Below, one piece after another: positions 1 through 8,424 of a stretch of 64,000 nt of DNA (positions are counted from its first letter, which is position 1; each line of letters opens with the position of its first letter). Below the pieces are notes generated by a model. That model ran no database searches. It worked only from the letters and a program-made list of their open reading frames with translations, and was not told the DNA's origin. Origin of the DNA: Acinetobacter rudis (GTDB lineage: Bacteria > Pseudomonadota > Gammaproteobacteria > Pseudomonadales > Moraxellaceae); NCBI RefSeq assembly GCF_000829675.1, contig NZ_BBRX01000033.1:1-64000 (forward strand), written 5' to 3'. A program made the translations under genes and the position numbers.

Positions 1-59
1 CATTTTTTTGTTTAAACAGATTTACCAACCTTGCTAGCTTGTTGTGAAGGATGCTTTAT

Positions 60-710
60 ATGAATGAGTCGCAACATCAACAGAGTCAAACTCGTTGGTT
101 GCCAAACATTTTAATGATTGTATTGGAAACAGTATTTTCATTTATACTTAAACATGATCGTTTGGTCAGGCTACAATCCCAGCCATTTATTGATAGGCAA
201 CTCACTCTAAAAATTAATAGTTACTTACCTTATTTTGACTTTTATGTGCAATTTACTGATAAAGGAGTGCTCTTTGATGAACATGCTCCTGAACAACCAA
301 TCGATTTAACTATTAATAGTACAATGATCGAATTAATCCGTATTTTTCTCATGGGGAATACGCGTGCAATTCGTAAATTACGTTTTGAAGGTGATCTGAG
401 CCTTAAGGCCCCCATCCGTGATTTATTTTTACAACTTTCTTTGCCAAAGCTTTTATCAGACTGGCAAAAATGGTTTAAACAGTCTGATGATGCCGAATTA
501 AGTACAGCCTCAAAAAAACGTATAGCACCTCTGCTAAAGACTATTGAAGACCAACGTACTGAAATTCAATCGCTAAAAGATGAAGTAAAACAACATAAAC
601 AATATCAGCGCCAACTTAAGACACAGATCAAATATTTTAAATTAGCAGTTACAACGATTTCTTTGCTATTTATCATCGTTCTTGTGTATAATTTGCTGCG
701 TATTTTTTAA
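60..710 (+). CDS. UbiJ-like SCP2-domain protein with C-terminal coiled coil and membrane anchor
   Basis: A 216-residue protein when started at the ATG at 60, which has AAGG nine bases upstream; the in-frame ATG at 51 is too close to that site. Residues about 25-130 resemble the SCP2/UbiJ fold, including a stretch like the UbiJ 'GDLxLxxPIRDL' region. UbiJ is a lipid-binding accessory factor for ubiquinone synthesis. Residues about 150-185 are a charged, glutamine-rich coiled coil, and about 193-213 form one hydrophobic segment, so the protein is probably tail-anchored. That anchor is not usual for UbiJ, so this may be a separate SCP2 family member. It is followed by 139 bases and then the isc operon, which probably has its own promoter. 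The family call is moderate; the function is inferred. Confidence 0.6.
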   Translation: MNESQHQQSQTRWLPNILMIVLETVFSFILKHDRLVRLQSQPFIDRQLTLKINSYLPYFDFYVQFTDKGVLFDEHAPEQPIDLTINSTMIELIRIFLMGNTRAIRKLRFEGDLSLKAPIRDLFLQLSLPKLLSDWQKWFKQSDDAELSTASKKRIAPLLKTIEDQRTEIQSLKDEVKQHKQYQRQLKTQIKYFKLAVTTISLLFIIVLVYNLLRIF

Positions 711-784
711 ATACAAATCCAGTAAACTCAGTTATTCACAATAATAAAATTGAATTCCAACTATTTTACTCGGTTTTAAGAAAA

Positions 785-809
785 AAACTTGACTAATTTA
801 GTAGGGATT
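785..809 (+). promoter_or_regulatory. IscR type-1 binding site upstream of iscR
   Basis: The 25-base stretch matches the published type-1 IscR consensus (ATASYYGACTRWWWYAGTCRRSTAT) at nearly every informative base, including GACT at 791-794 and AGT at 800-802. It covers the -35 element of the iscR promoter, so [2Fe-2S]-IscR would repress its own operon, as in E. coli. The match was made by eye. Confidence 0.75.
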
Positions 810-817
810 CATAAACT
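789..817 (+). promoter_or_regulatory. Putative sigma-70 promoter of the isc operon
   Basis: A -35 hexamer TTGACT at 789-794 is followed, after 17 bases, by TAAACT at 812-817. It lies 32 bases before the chosen iscR start and overlaps the IscR box. Confidence 0.6.
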
Positions 818-849
818 TTAACCATCTAGTTTTTATTGTGTATCAGATC

Positions 850-1323
850 ATGCGCTTAACAACTCGCGGTCGCTACGCAGTGACTGCCCTACTCGACCTA
901 GCATTGCAGCCACCTGAACAAACCATCACACTTGCTGAGATTGCAACTCGACAAACAATTTCTGTTGCATATCTTGAACAGCTCTTTGCCAAGTTAAAAC
1001 GTCATGGCCTTGTTTCTAGTGTTCGTGGTGCCAATGGTGGTTACCATCTCGCTCGCCAAGCAGAGCAAATTACTGTTCTTGAAATCATCGAAGCTGTCAA
1101 CGAAACTGTTGATGCAACGCGTTGTGACCATAAAGGCAACTGCCAAAATGGTGCAATGTGTTTAACTCATGACCTCTGGCATGAACTATCAGTGCATATC
1201 GCTGATTATTTAGAAAAAATCACCCTCGCAGACCTGATAGCACGAGACAACGTACAAACCGTTGCCTTACGCCAAAATCCATTATCTTTAGATTCAGCCC
1301 CTCTTTCGGCTACAGGTATTTGA
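850..1323 (+). CDS. iscR: Fe-S cluster regulator IscR (Rrf2 family)
   Basis: Transcription factor that carries a [2Fe-2S] cluster and represses the isc operon when Fe-S supply is sufficient. Starting at the ATG at 850 gives the canonical N-terminus [19 protein letters not shown]; an upstream GTG at 838 would add only four residues. The Rrf2 winged helix occupies residues 1-70, with the wing motif [12 protein letters not shown]. The cluster ligands are present at Cys92, Cys98, Cys104 and His107, exactly as in E. coli IscR. The protein is 157 residues, close to the usual length. It is the first gene of the isc operon and its stop lies one base before the iscS start, which implies translational coupling. 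Confidence 0.97.
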   Translation: MRLTTRGRYAVTALLDLALQPPEQTITLAEIATRQTISVAYLEQLFAKLKRHGLVSSVRGANGGYHLARQAEQITVLEIIEAVNETVDATRCDHKGNCQNGAMCLTHDLWHELSVHIADYLEKITLADLIARDNVQTVALRQNPLSLDSAPLSATGI

Positions 1324-1324
1324 C

Positions 1325-2542
1325 ATGAAACGCCCTATTTATCTCGATTATGCTGCAACAACTCCTGTTGACCCTCAAGTCGCAGAGCGCATGATGGAAT
1401 GTTTAACTGTTGATGGCATTTATGGTAATGCTGCTTCTCGTTCGCACGCTTACGGTTGGCAAGCAGAAGAAAAAGTTGAATATGCACGTGAACAAGTCGC
1501 AAACCTAATTAAAGCAGATCCACGTGAGATCGTTTGGACTTCGGGTGCAACTGAGTCAGATAACCTAGCACTTAAAGGTATTGCTCAGTTTTACCAATCT
1601 CGTGGTAAACACATCATCACAAGTAAAATTGAACATAAGGCAATTTTAGATACTTGTCGCGAATTAGAAGCTGAAGGTTTTGAAATTACCTACTTAGAGC
1701 CAGAAGCTCAAACAGGTCTTATTACACCTGAGGCAGTACAAGCTGCACTACGTCCAGATACAATTTTAGTTTCACTCATGATGGTCAACAATGAAATCGG
1801 TACAGTAACTGATGTTGCTGCGATTGGTGAATTGACACGTGCAAACAAAACTTTCCTTCATGTCGATGCTGCACAAGCTGCAGGTAAAGTTGAAATCGAT
1901 ATGGAAGCTATGAAAGTTGACTTGATGAGCTTCTCTGGTCACAAAGTTTACGGTCCTAAAGGAATTGGTGCACTTTATGTACGTCGTAGCCCACGTGTAC
2001 GCCTAAAAGCACAAATGCATGGTGGCGGTCATGAGCGTGGTATGCGTTCAGGCACTTTAGCGACACACCAAATTGTAGGTATGGGTGAAGCATTTGAACT
2101 CGCTGGTAAAAACATGCAAGCAGAGCAAGAACGTTTAGCACAGTTACGTAACAAGCTTTGGACAGGTCTACAGTCTTTAGAACAAGTGTTCTTAAACGGC
2201 CACCCAACTTACCATGTTTCAAACTACCTCAATGTAAGCTTCAATTTTGTTGAAGGCGAATCGTTGATGATGGCACTTAAAGATGTTGCTGTATCATCTG
2301 GTTCGGCATGTACTTCTGCAACATTAGAACCATCATACGTTCTACGTGCATTAGGTTTATCAGATGAACTTGCACACAGCTCTATACGTTTTAGCTTCGG
2401 TAAATACACCACTGAAGAAGATATCGATCATGTACTTGAGATTACTAAAACTGCTGTAGACAAACTTCGCGAACTCTCTCCTCTTTGGGATATGTTCAAA
2501 GAAGGAATCGATTTATCTAAAGTCGAATGGGCTGAACACTAA
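1325..2542 (+). CDS. iscS: Cysteine desulfurase IscS
   Basis: PLP-dependent enzyme that removes sulfur from L-cysteine as an enzyme persulfide and passes it to IscU and to tRNA thiolation enzymes. It has 405 residues (E. coli 404). The PLP lysine lies in [13 protein letters not shown] (about residue 206), and the catalytic cysteine is in SSGSACTSA near residue 328. The C-terminal tail ending in VEWAEH matches the IscU-contacting tail of E. coli IscS. The ATG is one base after the iscR stop. A 105-base intergenic region that contains a strong hairpin separates it from iscU. Confidence 0.98.
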   Translation: MKRPIYLDYAATTPVDPQVAERMMECLTVDGIYGNAASRSHAYGWQAEEKVEYAREQVANLIKADPREIVWTSGATESDNLALKGIAQFYQSRGKHIITSKIEHKAILDTCRELEAEGFEITYLEPEAQTGLITPEAVQAALRPDTILVSLMMVNNEIGTVTDVAAIGELTRANKTFLHVDAAQAAGKVEIDMEAMKVDLMSFSGHKVYGPKGIGALYVRRSPRVRLKAQMHGGGHERGMRSGTLATHQIVGMGEAFELAGKNMQAEQERLAQLRNKLWTGLQSLEQVFLNGHPTYHVSNYLNVSFNFVEGESLMMALKDVAVSSGSACTSATLEPSYVLRALGLSDELAHSSIRFSFGKYTTEEDIDHVLEITKTAVDKLRELSPLWDMFKEGIDLSKVEWAEH

Positions 2543-2551
2543 TTTAACCTA

Positions 2552-2598
2552 GGTATGTTGTTTATTCGTCAAACAAGATTGTAAATCAACGACATACC
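2552..2598 (+). other. Intercistronic hairpin between iscS and iscU
   Basis: GGTATGTTGTT (2552-2562) and AACGACATACC (2588-2598) pair over 11 positions with one G-U wobble around a 25-base loop. There is no run of T after the 3' arm, so it is not an intrinsic terminator. It may be an RNA processing or stability element that separates iscRS from iscUA expression. The structure is read from the sequence; the role is inference. Confidence 0.55.
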
Positions 2599-2647
2599 CC
2601 CCATTAATCATATTATCAAGGCTGACCCCGAGGTTTGGAGAAGCATC

Positions 2648-3034
2648 ATGGCTTATAGTGAAAAAGTAATTGATCATTACGAAAACCCTCGTAATGTAGG
2701 TGTGTTGGATAAAAATGCAGACAATGTCGGTACTGGCATGGTTGGTGCACCAGCATGTGGTGATGTGATGCGTCTACAGATTCAAGTCAATGACGCAGGC
2801 GTAATTGAAGAAGCTCGTTTTAAGACTTACGGCTGTGGTTCTGCAATTGCATCTAGCTCTTTGGTGACTGAATGGCTTAAAGGTAAAACTCTAGACCAAG
2901 CTCAAGCCATTAAAAATATCGATATTGCAACTGAACTTGCACTACCTCCAGTTAAAGTTCACTGCTCAGTACTTGCTGAAGATGCAATCAAAGCTGCTGT
3001 AGATGATTATCGTAGCAAAAAGGCAAAAGCCTAA
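2648..3034 (+). CDS. iscU: Fe-S cluster assembly scaffold IscU
   Basis: Scaffold on which IscS-derived sulfur and iron are built into [2Fe-2S] clusters before transfer by HscA/HscB. It has 128 residues, the family length. The three conserved cysteines are present in GAPACGD (near 37), TYGCGSA (near 63) and KVHCSVL (near 106), together with the cluster-modulating Asp39 in ACGDV. The HscA-recognition motif LPPVK is intact just before the third cysteine. A GGAG ribosome site precedes the start. Confidence 0.98.
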   Translation: MAYSEKVIDHYENPRNVGVLDKNADNVGTGMVGAPACGDVMRLQIQVNDAGVIEEARFKTYGCGSAIASSSLVTEWLKGKTLDQAQAIKNIDIATELALPPVKVHCSVLAEDAIKAAVDDYRSKKAKA

Positions 3035-3063
3035 TTCGTTTGACGTTGGTGAATGGAGTTTTC

Positions 3064-3384
3064 ATGATCAATTTAACAGAGAGTGCTGCAACTCATATCA
3101 GCAATTATTTAAAAAATCGCGGTAAGGGTGAAGGAATTCGCGTTGGAGTGAAAACTTCAGGATGTTCAGGTTTGGCCTATGTGCTTGAATTTGTTGATGA
3201 CGTTGATACTCATGATCAAGTATTCGAGCAATTTGGTGTGAAAGTCTTTGTTGATCCTAAAAGCTTAGTCTATTTAGATGGTATGCAAATGGACTATGTT
3301 AAAAATGGACTGAATGAAGGTTTTGAGTTTATTAACCCCAATAAAAAAGGCGAATGTGGTTGTGGTGAGTCCTTCACTGTTTAA
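3064..3384 (+). CDS. iscA: A-type Fe-S carrier IscA
   Basis: Fe-S or iron carrier that helps deliver clusters to apo-proteins. It has 106 residues from the ATG at 3064, which has a GGAG site eight bases upstream; earlier in-frame starts would add a non-homologous extension. The three conserved cysteines are in SGCSGLAY (near 35) and the C-terminal ECGCGESF (near 98 and 100). It lies 29 bases after iscU in the same operon. Confidence 0.96.
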   Translation: MINLTESAATHISNYLKNRGKGEGIRVGVKTSGCSGLAYVLEFVDDVDTHDQVFEQFGVKVFVDPKSLVYLDGMQMDYVKNGLNEGFEFINPNKKGECGCGESFTV

Positions 3385-3410
3385 TTCTTCCTCTATGCTT
3401 CGCCTTCTCA

Positions 3411-3441
3411 CGTTAGAACAGTGTGTTACACTGTTTTAACG
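3411..3441 (+). other. Intercistronic hairpin between iscA and hscB
   Basis: Fourteen paired positions (one G-U) form around a GTT loop, centred on AACAGTGT/ACACTGTT at 3417-3435. There is no T-run after it, so it is more likely an mRNA stability or processing element, or a partial attenuator, between iscA and hscB. The role is inferred. Confidence 0.5.
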
Positions 3442-3465
3442 CGTTACAATTGTGGATTCCACCTC

Positions 3466-3981
3466 ATGAATCATTTTGAGTTATTTACACTCCCTACTTC
3501 GCTCGACATTGATTTAGCGACCCTCAAAGCAAACTTTCTCAACTTGCAGCAGCAACACCATCCTGACCGTGCTACTGATAAAGAACAAGCATTGATTAAA
3601 TCAAGTGAAATTAATCAGGCCTACAAAACTTTATTGCATGTTGATAGTCGTGCTGGCTACCTCCTCTCCTTAAAAAAACAAGATTATCATCTTGATCAGT
3701 CAATTAATGATTTTGAGTTTTTACAGTCTGCTTTAGAAATCCGTGAACAATTAGATGAAGCCCATGATGCAGCCCAGCTTCTTTCACTCAAACGTGAAGT
3801 ACAGCAATGGATTGATGGTTTGGTGCGCGAATTTAAACTCGATTATGATGAAGAAGACTGGGCTGAGGCACGCGATACTGTCCGCAAATTACGTTTTTTC
3901 CAAAAAGTCATGAATGATATCGATAAAGCCGAAGATCGTCTTTTAGATGATGAAGACTTTGACTTAGATGACGATTTCTAA
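3466..3981 (+). CDS. hscB: Co-chaperone HscB (Hsc20)
   Basis: J-domain co-chaperone that binds IscU and stimulates the HscA ATPase. It has 171 residues from the ATG at 3466, giving the typical MNHFELFxLP start. The HPD motif of the J domain is present (HHPDRAT, about 32-38). The C-terminal half forms the three-helix IscU-binding domain (about 85-155). The last 12 residues are very acidic (DDEDFDLDDDF). It is followed by hscA. Confidence 0.95.
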   Translation: MNHFELFTLPTSLDIDLATLKANFLNLQQQHHPDRATDKEQALIKSSEINQAYKTLLHVDSRAGYLLSLKKQDYHLDQSINDFEFLQSALEIREQLDEAHDAAQLLSLKREVQQWIDGLVREFKLDYDEEDWAEARDTVRKLRFFQKVMNDIDKAEDRLLDDEDFDLDDDF

Positions 3982-4049
3982 TTTATTGGTTAATTCCATC
4001 AAATAGTTTTAACCCATATTGACTGGTTTATTCAAATAGGATTTACAAC

Positions 4050-5909
4050 ATGGCACTCCTGCAAATTGCAGAACCGGGACAATCCAGTGCTCCGCATGAA
4101 CATCGAATTGCCATTGGCATTGATTTAGGCACAACGCACTCTTTAGTTGCGACTGTACTTTCTGGCCAAGCCAAAGTTCTAGCTGATGAACAAGGCCGTG
4201 TTTTACTGCCTTCAATTGTACATTACTCAAAGGATTCAATAAGCTACGGTGATGATGCTAAAGCTTATTTAACAACAGATCCTAAAAATACAGTTGCATC
4301 CATTAAACGTTTCATGGGTCGCTCAAAAGCTGATATTAAGTTTCAGCACCCATATGTACTCGTTGGCGATGAGCAACAAATGCCAGCATTAGCGACAGAG
4401 CAAGGACATAAAACTCCTGTTGAAATCTCTGCAGCCATATTAAATCAATTAAAACTTCGTGCTGAATCAAGTTTGCAACATCCAATACAAGGTGCTGTCA
4501 TCACAGTACCTGCCTATTTTGATGAAGCTCAACGTCAAGCGACTCGTGATGCAGCTCAACTTGCTGGCCTGAATGTACTACGCCTACTCAATGAGCCTAC
4601 TGCTGCTGCGGTTGCATATGGTCTTGATCAAGAAAACGCGCTAGATCATGATCGCAATTATGTAATTTATGATCTAGGTGGCGGTACTTTTGACGTTTCA
4701 ATTTTGCGCTTTAGCCAGGGTGTTTTTGAAGTTCTTGCAACAGGTGGTCACACAGCGCTTGGTGGTGATGACCTAGACCGTTTAATTGTAAAATGGGCAC
4801 GTAAACAATTACAGCTTGATCAATTAAATGACTTTGAATACGCACAACTCATTCTCAATGCACGTCAAGCTAAAGAACAGTTAACTCAAGAAGAAAGTGT
4901 TCAACTGCAAGTACTTGAAAATACGCTTACTTTAGATCGTGCAACGTTTGAAAGTATTATTGCTGTCGCACTCGACAAAACAATCAGTGTAGCAAAACGA
5001 GTTCTTCGTGATGCACATCTAAGCCTTGATGACATCCATGAAGTTGTTTTAGTGGGTGGCTCTACTCGCTCTTATGCAGTACAAAAATGTGTAGCTGAAG
5101 TTTTTCAGCGTGAACCTCTTTGTACCATTAACCCTGATGAAGTTGTTGCAATTGGGGCTTCAATCACTGCAAACCAATTAATTGGTAATCAAGTTGATGG
5201 CTCATTATTGCTTGACGTTACACCTTTATCACTCGGTTTAGAAACTATGGGCGGTTTGGTTGAACGCTTAATCTCACGTAATACCGCAATTCCTGTCGCT
5301 CGCCGTCAAGAATTTACTACTTATCAAGATGGTCAAACGGCTATGTTGATTCATGTGGTGCAAGGTGAGCGTGATTTAGTTGAACATTGCCGCAGCTTAG
5401 GTCGTTTTGTATTAAGTGGCATCCCACCCATGGTTGCAGGCCAAGCCCGTATTGAAGTGACCTTCCAAGTCGATGCTGATGGTTTATTGACTGTGAGTGC
5501 ACGCGAAACTACTTCTGGTGTACAAGCACAAATTGACATTAAGCCTTCTTATGGTCTTTCTGAACAGGATACTGAACGCTTATTGCTTGAAGGCTTTACT
5601 TTTGCTGAAGAAGATAAAAATCTTCGTCACCTCAATGAAACCAAAGTAGAGGCACAGCGTGAAATCGAGGCACTCGAACAAGCCCTTAAACTTGATGCAA
5701 CATTATTGAGTACAGAGCAACTCTCAGATCTACAGCAAGCAGAAGCGGCTTTAAAAACCCAACTGCAAAGCAACGATATCAAAGCGATTGAAGATGCTGT
5801 ACAAGCGCTTAAAGTTCACAGTGATGCTTTTGCAGCATCACGTATGAATCAACACATTGATCAGGCATTGAAAGGGACAAAGCTTGATGACTGGTCAAAC
5901 TCGAACTAA
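4050..5909 (+). CDS. hscA: Fe-S assembly chaperone HscA (Hsp70 family)
   Basis: Specialised Hsp70 that promotes cluster transfer from IscU using ATP. It has 619 residues (E. coli 616). The nucleotide-binding domain carries [13 protein letters not shown] (about 23-35), [13 protein letters not shown] and the adenosine motif [10 protein letters not shown]. The linker and beta-sandwich follow with [13 protein letters not shown], and a helical lid completes the protein. It sits between hscB and fdx, the standard isc order. Confidence 0.97.
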   Translation: MALLQIAEPGQSSAPHEHRIAIGIDLGTTHSLVATVLSGQAKVLADEQGRVLLPSIVHYSKDSISYGDDAKAYLTTDPKNTVASIKRFMGRSKADIKFQHPYVLVGDEQQMPALATEQGHKTPVEISAAILNQLKLRAESSLQHPIQGAVITVPAYFDEAQRQATRDAAQLAGLNVLRLLNEPTAAAVAYGLDQENALDHDRNYVIYDLGGGTFDVSILRFSQGVFEVLATGGHTALGGDDLDRLIVKWARKQLQLDQLNDFEYAQLILNARQAKEQLTQEESVQLQVLENTLTLDRATFESIIAVALDKTISVAKRVLRDAHLSLDDIHEVVLVGGSTRSYAVQKCVAEVFQREPLCTINPDEVVAIGASITANQLIGNQVDGSLLLDVTPLSLGLETMGGLVERLISRNTAIPVARRQEFTTYQDGQTAMLIHVVQGERDLVEHCRSLGRFVLSGIPPMVAGQARIEVTFQVDADGLLTVSARETTSGVQAQIDIKPSYGLSEQDTERLLLEGFTFAEEDKNLRHLNETKVEAQREIEALEQALKLDATLLSTEQLSDLQQAEAALKTQLQSNDIKAIEDAVQALKVHSDAFAASRMNQHIDQALKGTKLDDWSNSN

Positions 5910-5924
5910 CCCATAGGTGCAACG

Positions 5925-6263
5925 ATGCCACGTATTAAAGTATTACCCCATGCTCAATATTGTCCTGAAGGTGCAGAGTTTGAAGTTGAAGCAAATGCCA
6001 ATCTTTGCCAAAGCCTTTTAGATCATAATATTAAGATTGAACACGCCTGTGATATGTCACGTGCATGTACAACTTGCCACATTGTCGTTCGTAAAGGCTT
6101 CAACAGCCTAGAAGAAATGGATGATGTAGAAGCTGACCTACTTGACCGTGCTTGGGGCTTAGAAGCTGATTCACGCCTTTCATGTCAGGTTGAAGTTGTC
6201 GATGAAGATCTAGAAATTGAAATCCCTAAATATACGATCAATCATGCTTCTGAAAATCACTAA
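5925..6263 (+). CDS. fdx: [2Fe-2S] ferredoxin of the isc system
   Basis: Adrenodoxin-type ferredoxin that supplies electrons for cluster assembly. It has 112 residues. The four cluster cysteines are in the C-x5-C-x2-C block CDMSRACTTC (near 42, 48, 51) and in LSCQVEV (near 87). The sequence is acidic, typical for the family. It is the last gene of the operon: a strong terminator follows within 20 bases, and no iscX gene is present. Confidence 0.97.
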   Translation: MPRIKVLPHAQYCPEGAEFEVEANANLCQSLLDHNIKIEHACDMSRACTTCHIVVRKGFNSLEEMDDVEADLLDRAWGLEADSRLSCQVEVVDEDLEIEIPKYTINHASENH

Positions 6264-6280
6264 GCAACTGATTAATCATA

Positions 6281-6310
6281 AAAAAGACCATCAATATGAT
6301 GGTCTTTTTT
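6281..6310. terminator. Bidirectional terminator between fdx and the cyclase gene
   Basis: The stem AAAAAGACCATC/GATGGTCTTTTTT has a five-base loop, with A and T tracts on both sides, so it can act in both directions. The stop codon of the minus-strand cyclase gene touches its edge at 6309-6311. Confidence 0.9.
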
Positions 6311-7781
6311 ATGAGGATTGCTCTTCATTTAATGTTTGCTGTACTTTAACTTCATCTTCTAGTCTCAGTCGAGCAACGCCATTCTCATCGATCAACTCTT
6401 GTTGTAACTGGATTCGTCCAATCATTTTTTCAAGCACTTGAACTAACTCTTCGTACTCATAATTTTGAACTTGTTCAAAATTCAGTAGCAAATGAAAACC
6501 TTTGTACTCGTAATCAAACCACTGTTGATAATCACTATTGGTTGCTGAGTATTTTTCAACCACTTGCCAAGTGTTCACTAAACCCTGAATACCTTTTAAA
6601 GCAATCGGTTGTTTAGGTGTACATAAGTAATTATTTTTTACTAAATTATATGTATCTTGCGAAATAAGAATTTCATCAATTTCAGCATTACTTTGCAGAC
6701 GTGCTGCAAGATTAGCATCTCGACCAACAATCGTATACGCCATACGATGTACCGCCCCATAGTTACCCACGTGACAATAACCCGTACTGATCCCCATTCG
6801 GATATGCAAGGCAGGATAACCCATTTTCACCCAACGCTCTCGCAAAAACTTCATCTGTTGACGCATCGCAATTGCCATATCTAGACAATTTTTTGCATCT
6901 TGTTCAACACCTTGCGAATCAGGATCACCGAAGAAAATTAAAATCGCATCGCCCATGAATTTATCAATGGTTGCACCATATTGTTTGGCGATATCGGTCA
7001 TCTGACTTAAATAATCATTTAATAAAAATGCTAAATCATCGGGTATAAGCGTTTCAGACATATTGGTAAAACCCTGAATATCTGAAAAAAATACGGTGAT
7101 TTTTTTACGTTTGTACTCAAGTTTTGCCTCAGTTTCTCCACGCATAATGGCCTGCCACAACTGCAGCGGTGCATAACGACTCAACTGATTTGAAAGCTCA
7201 ATATAACGATTCATTTCAGTAAAGTAATTTTTCTTTTGTTGTTCAAGTCGTTTAACGCTTTCACGGATAAAGTAGCCACCTATAGCGCTGAACAGAATTA
7301 AAGCAACAAATGATATGGCGGTAACTTCTACACCAGTTTGCTCAAAATAGTCACCAAAACCAAAGAAAAATATAATATTAAAATAAAATACAATAATAGC
7401 GATTAAGGTCGATAGAGCCGCCACCATCGTCGGAATTTTATTATTAATAATCGAGTAAAATATGACAAATACTAAGCCAAATGTAATAACCAAACTAAGG
7501 TGTACAGCAGCCAATACCGTTGCAAAGACGATAATATCAATGACAAAAAAAACATTTTTACGAATTTCGTTATTGTAATGGTATTGAATCCAGCTCGACA
7601 GACGCGGACTAAACAATAAAATAAATAGCAAAAAAACAGGTACGTAAACCTGATTCTCTGCAAGCGGTGTGGTAAAACTGTAGACCACAATGATCAAAGC
7701 AAGAAAGAGATATCCCACTGTACGCTGGAATATCTCAAATTGTTTAGACCCCTTTTTCAGCATCCGATCGATTGATGACAC
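6309..7781 (-). CDS. Membrane class III adenylate cyclase, CyaB-like
   Basis: About 490 residues. The N-terminal 170 residues hold about six hydrophobic segments, like the MASE2 sensor of Pseudomonas CyaB. A short linker leads to a class III cyclase domain (about 225-415). The metal-binding aspartates are in FFSDIQGFTNMSE and in DKFMGDAIL, the latter with the lysine expected for ATP selection; the conserved YTIVGRDANLAARLQ follows. It most likely makes cAMP for a Vfr/Crp-type regulator, by analogy with Pseudomonas. The start is uncertain: a GTG at 7781 with GGAG 12 bases upstream, or an ATG at 7763. It lies 47 bases after the HIT gene and is probably cotranscribed. Confidence 0.85.
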   Translation of the reverse strand: MSSIDRMLKKGSKQFEIFQRTVGYLFLALIIVVYSFTTPLAENQVYVPVFLLFILLFSPRLSSWIQYHYNNEIRKNVFFVIDIIVFATVLAAVHLSLVITFGLVFVIFYSIINNKIPTMVAALSTLIAIIVFYFNIIFFFGFGDYFEQTGVEVTAISFVALILFSAIGGYFIRESVKRLEQQKKNYFTEMNRYIELSNQLSRYAPLQLWQAIMRGETEAKLEYKRKKITVFFSDIQGFTNMSETLIPDDLAFLLNDYLSQMTDIAKQYGATIDKFMGDAILIFFGDPDSQGVEQDAKNCLDMAIAMRQQMKFLRERWVKMGYPALHIRMGISTGYCHVGNYGAVHRMAYTIVGRDANLAARLQSNAEIDEILISQDTYNLVKNNYLCTPKQPIALKGIQGLVNTWQVVEKYSATNSDYQQWFDYEYKGFHLLLNFEQVQNYEYEELVQVLEKMIGRIQLQQELIDENGVARLRLEDEVKVQQTLNEEQSS

Positions 7782-7828
7782 TTATTATATTTCTCCATCC
7801 CGACGCGTGCTTTATTTTGGATTAAAAC

Positions 7829-8263
7829 TCAATCCATACGCCAATCAAAAGGCATATCACCTTGGCCACGTAAAGCCAACATTAAAGTTTGACGCATATG
7901 TGCAAGCACTTCATTCGAATAAGGAACGGCTGTACCACCCCAAACAGGCTTAGGCCATGCAACATCATTTTGATAACGCACTACATGATGGAAATGCAAT
8001 TGCGGCACAACATTACCCAATGCAGCAACGTTCATTTTGTCTGCACGAAAAACACGTGATAACTGACTAGATAACCAGCTTGATTCACGTAAAAATTGCT
8101 CTTGATCAGCTTGGCTCAACTCATAAAGTTCGCTGATACCAGGCACACGTGGAATCAAAATTAACCATGGAAATTGCATATCATTCATTAAACGACATGT
8201 CGAAAGCGGAAAATCGCCGACAAAAAAAGTATCTTGGGCAAGTTGGGGGTGCAAACTAAACAT
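7829..8263 (-). CDS. HIT-domain protein (histidine triad nucleotide hydrolase family)
   Basis: A 144-residue HIT superfamily protein. The nucleotide-binding core includes FPWLILIPR (about 31-39), and the triad-like motif QLHFHHVV lies near residue 90. HIT proteins hydrolyse or transfer nucleotides from dinucleotide or adenylated substrates; the substrate here is unknown. The C-terminus after the triad is short and tryptophan-rich. It precedes the cyclase gene in the same direction. It is distinct from the HinT-like gene at 57943. Confidence 0.85.
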   Translation of the reverse strand: MFSLHPQLAQDTFFVGDFPLSTCRLMNDMQFPWLILIPRVPGISELYELSQADQEQFLRESSWLSSQLSRVFRADKMNVAALGNVVPQLHFHHVVRYQNDVAWPKPVWGGTAVPYSNEVLAHMRQTLMLALRGQGDMPFDWRMD

Positions 8264-8335
8264 ATCTTTATAAATGATATCGAAAAAAATAGATGCTTCA
8301 TACTAACACAACAGATTTACTGTGAGTATTGTTCC

Positions 8336-8374
8336 CGCCATGTTTTCGTACAAATAAATACGAGTTAAATGGCG
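8336..8374. repeat. Interrupted inverted repeat upstream of the HIT gene
   Basis: CGCCAT...TCGTA pairs with TACGA...ATGGCG around an AT-rich centre. It lies between mfd and the HIT gene, about 75 bases upstream of the HIT start, where a regulator site or a promoter-proximal structure could be. There is no T-run beside it. Confidence 0.35.
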
Positions 8375-8424
8375 AAAGCAGTATACTCAACAGTTCACTG
8401 TTGTTTTCAAACAAGTATTAAGTG

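Noticed and set aside
3421-3465. Longer start for hscB
   Set aside because: It would place 15 residues with no homology before the standard MNHFELF start and would overlap the intercistronic hairpin.
8388-8403. CAACAG/CTGTTG hairpin followed by TTTT on the plus strand
   Set aside because: No plus-strand gene precedes it, and both flanking genes are on the minus strand, so it is not likely to be a terminator in use.
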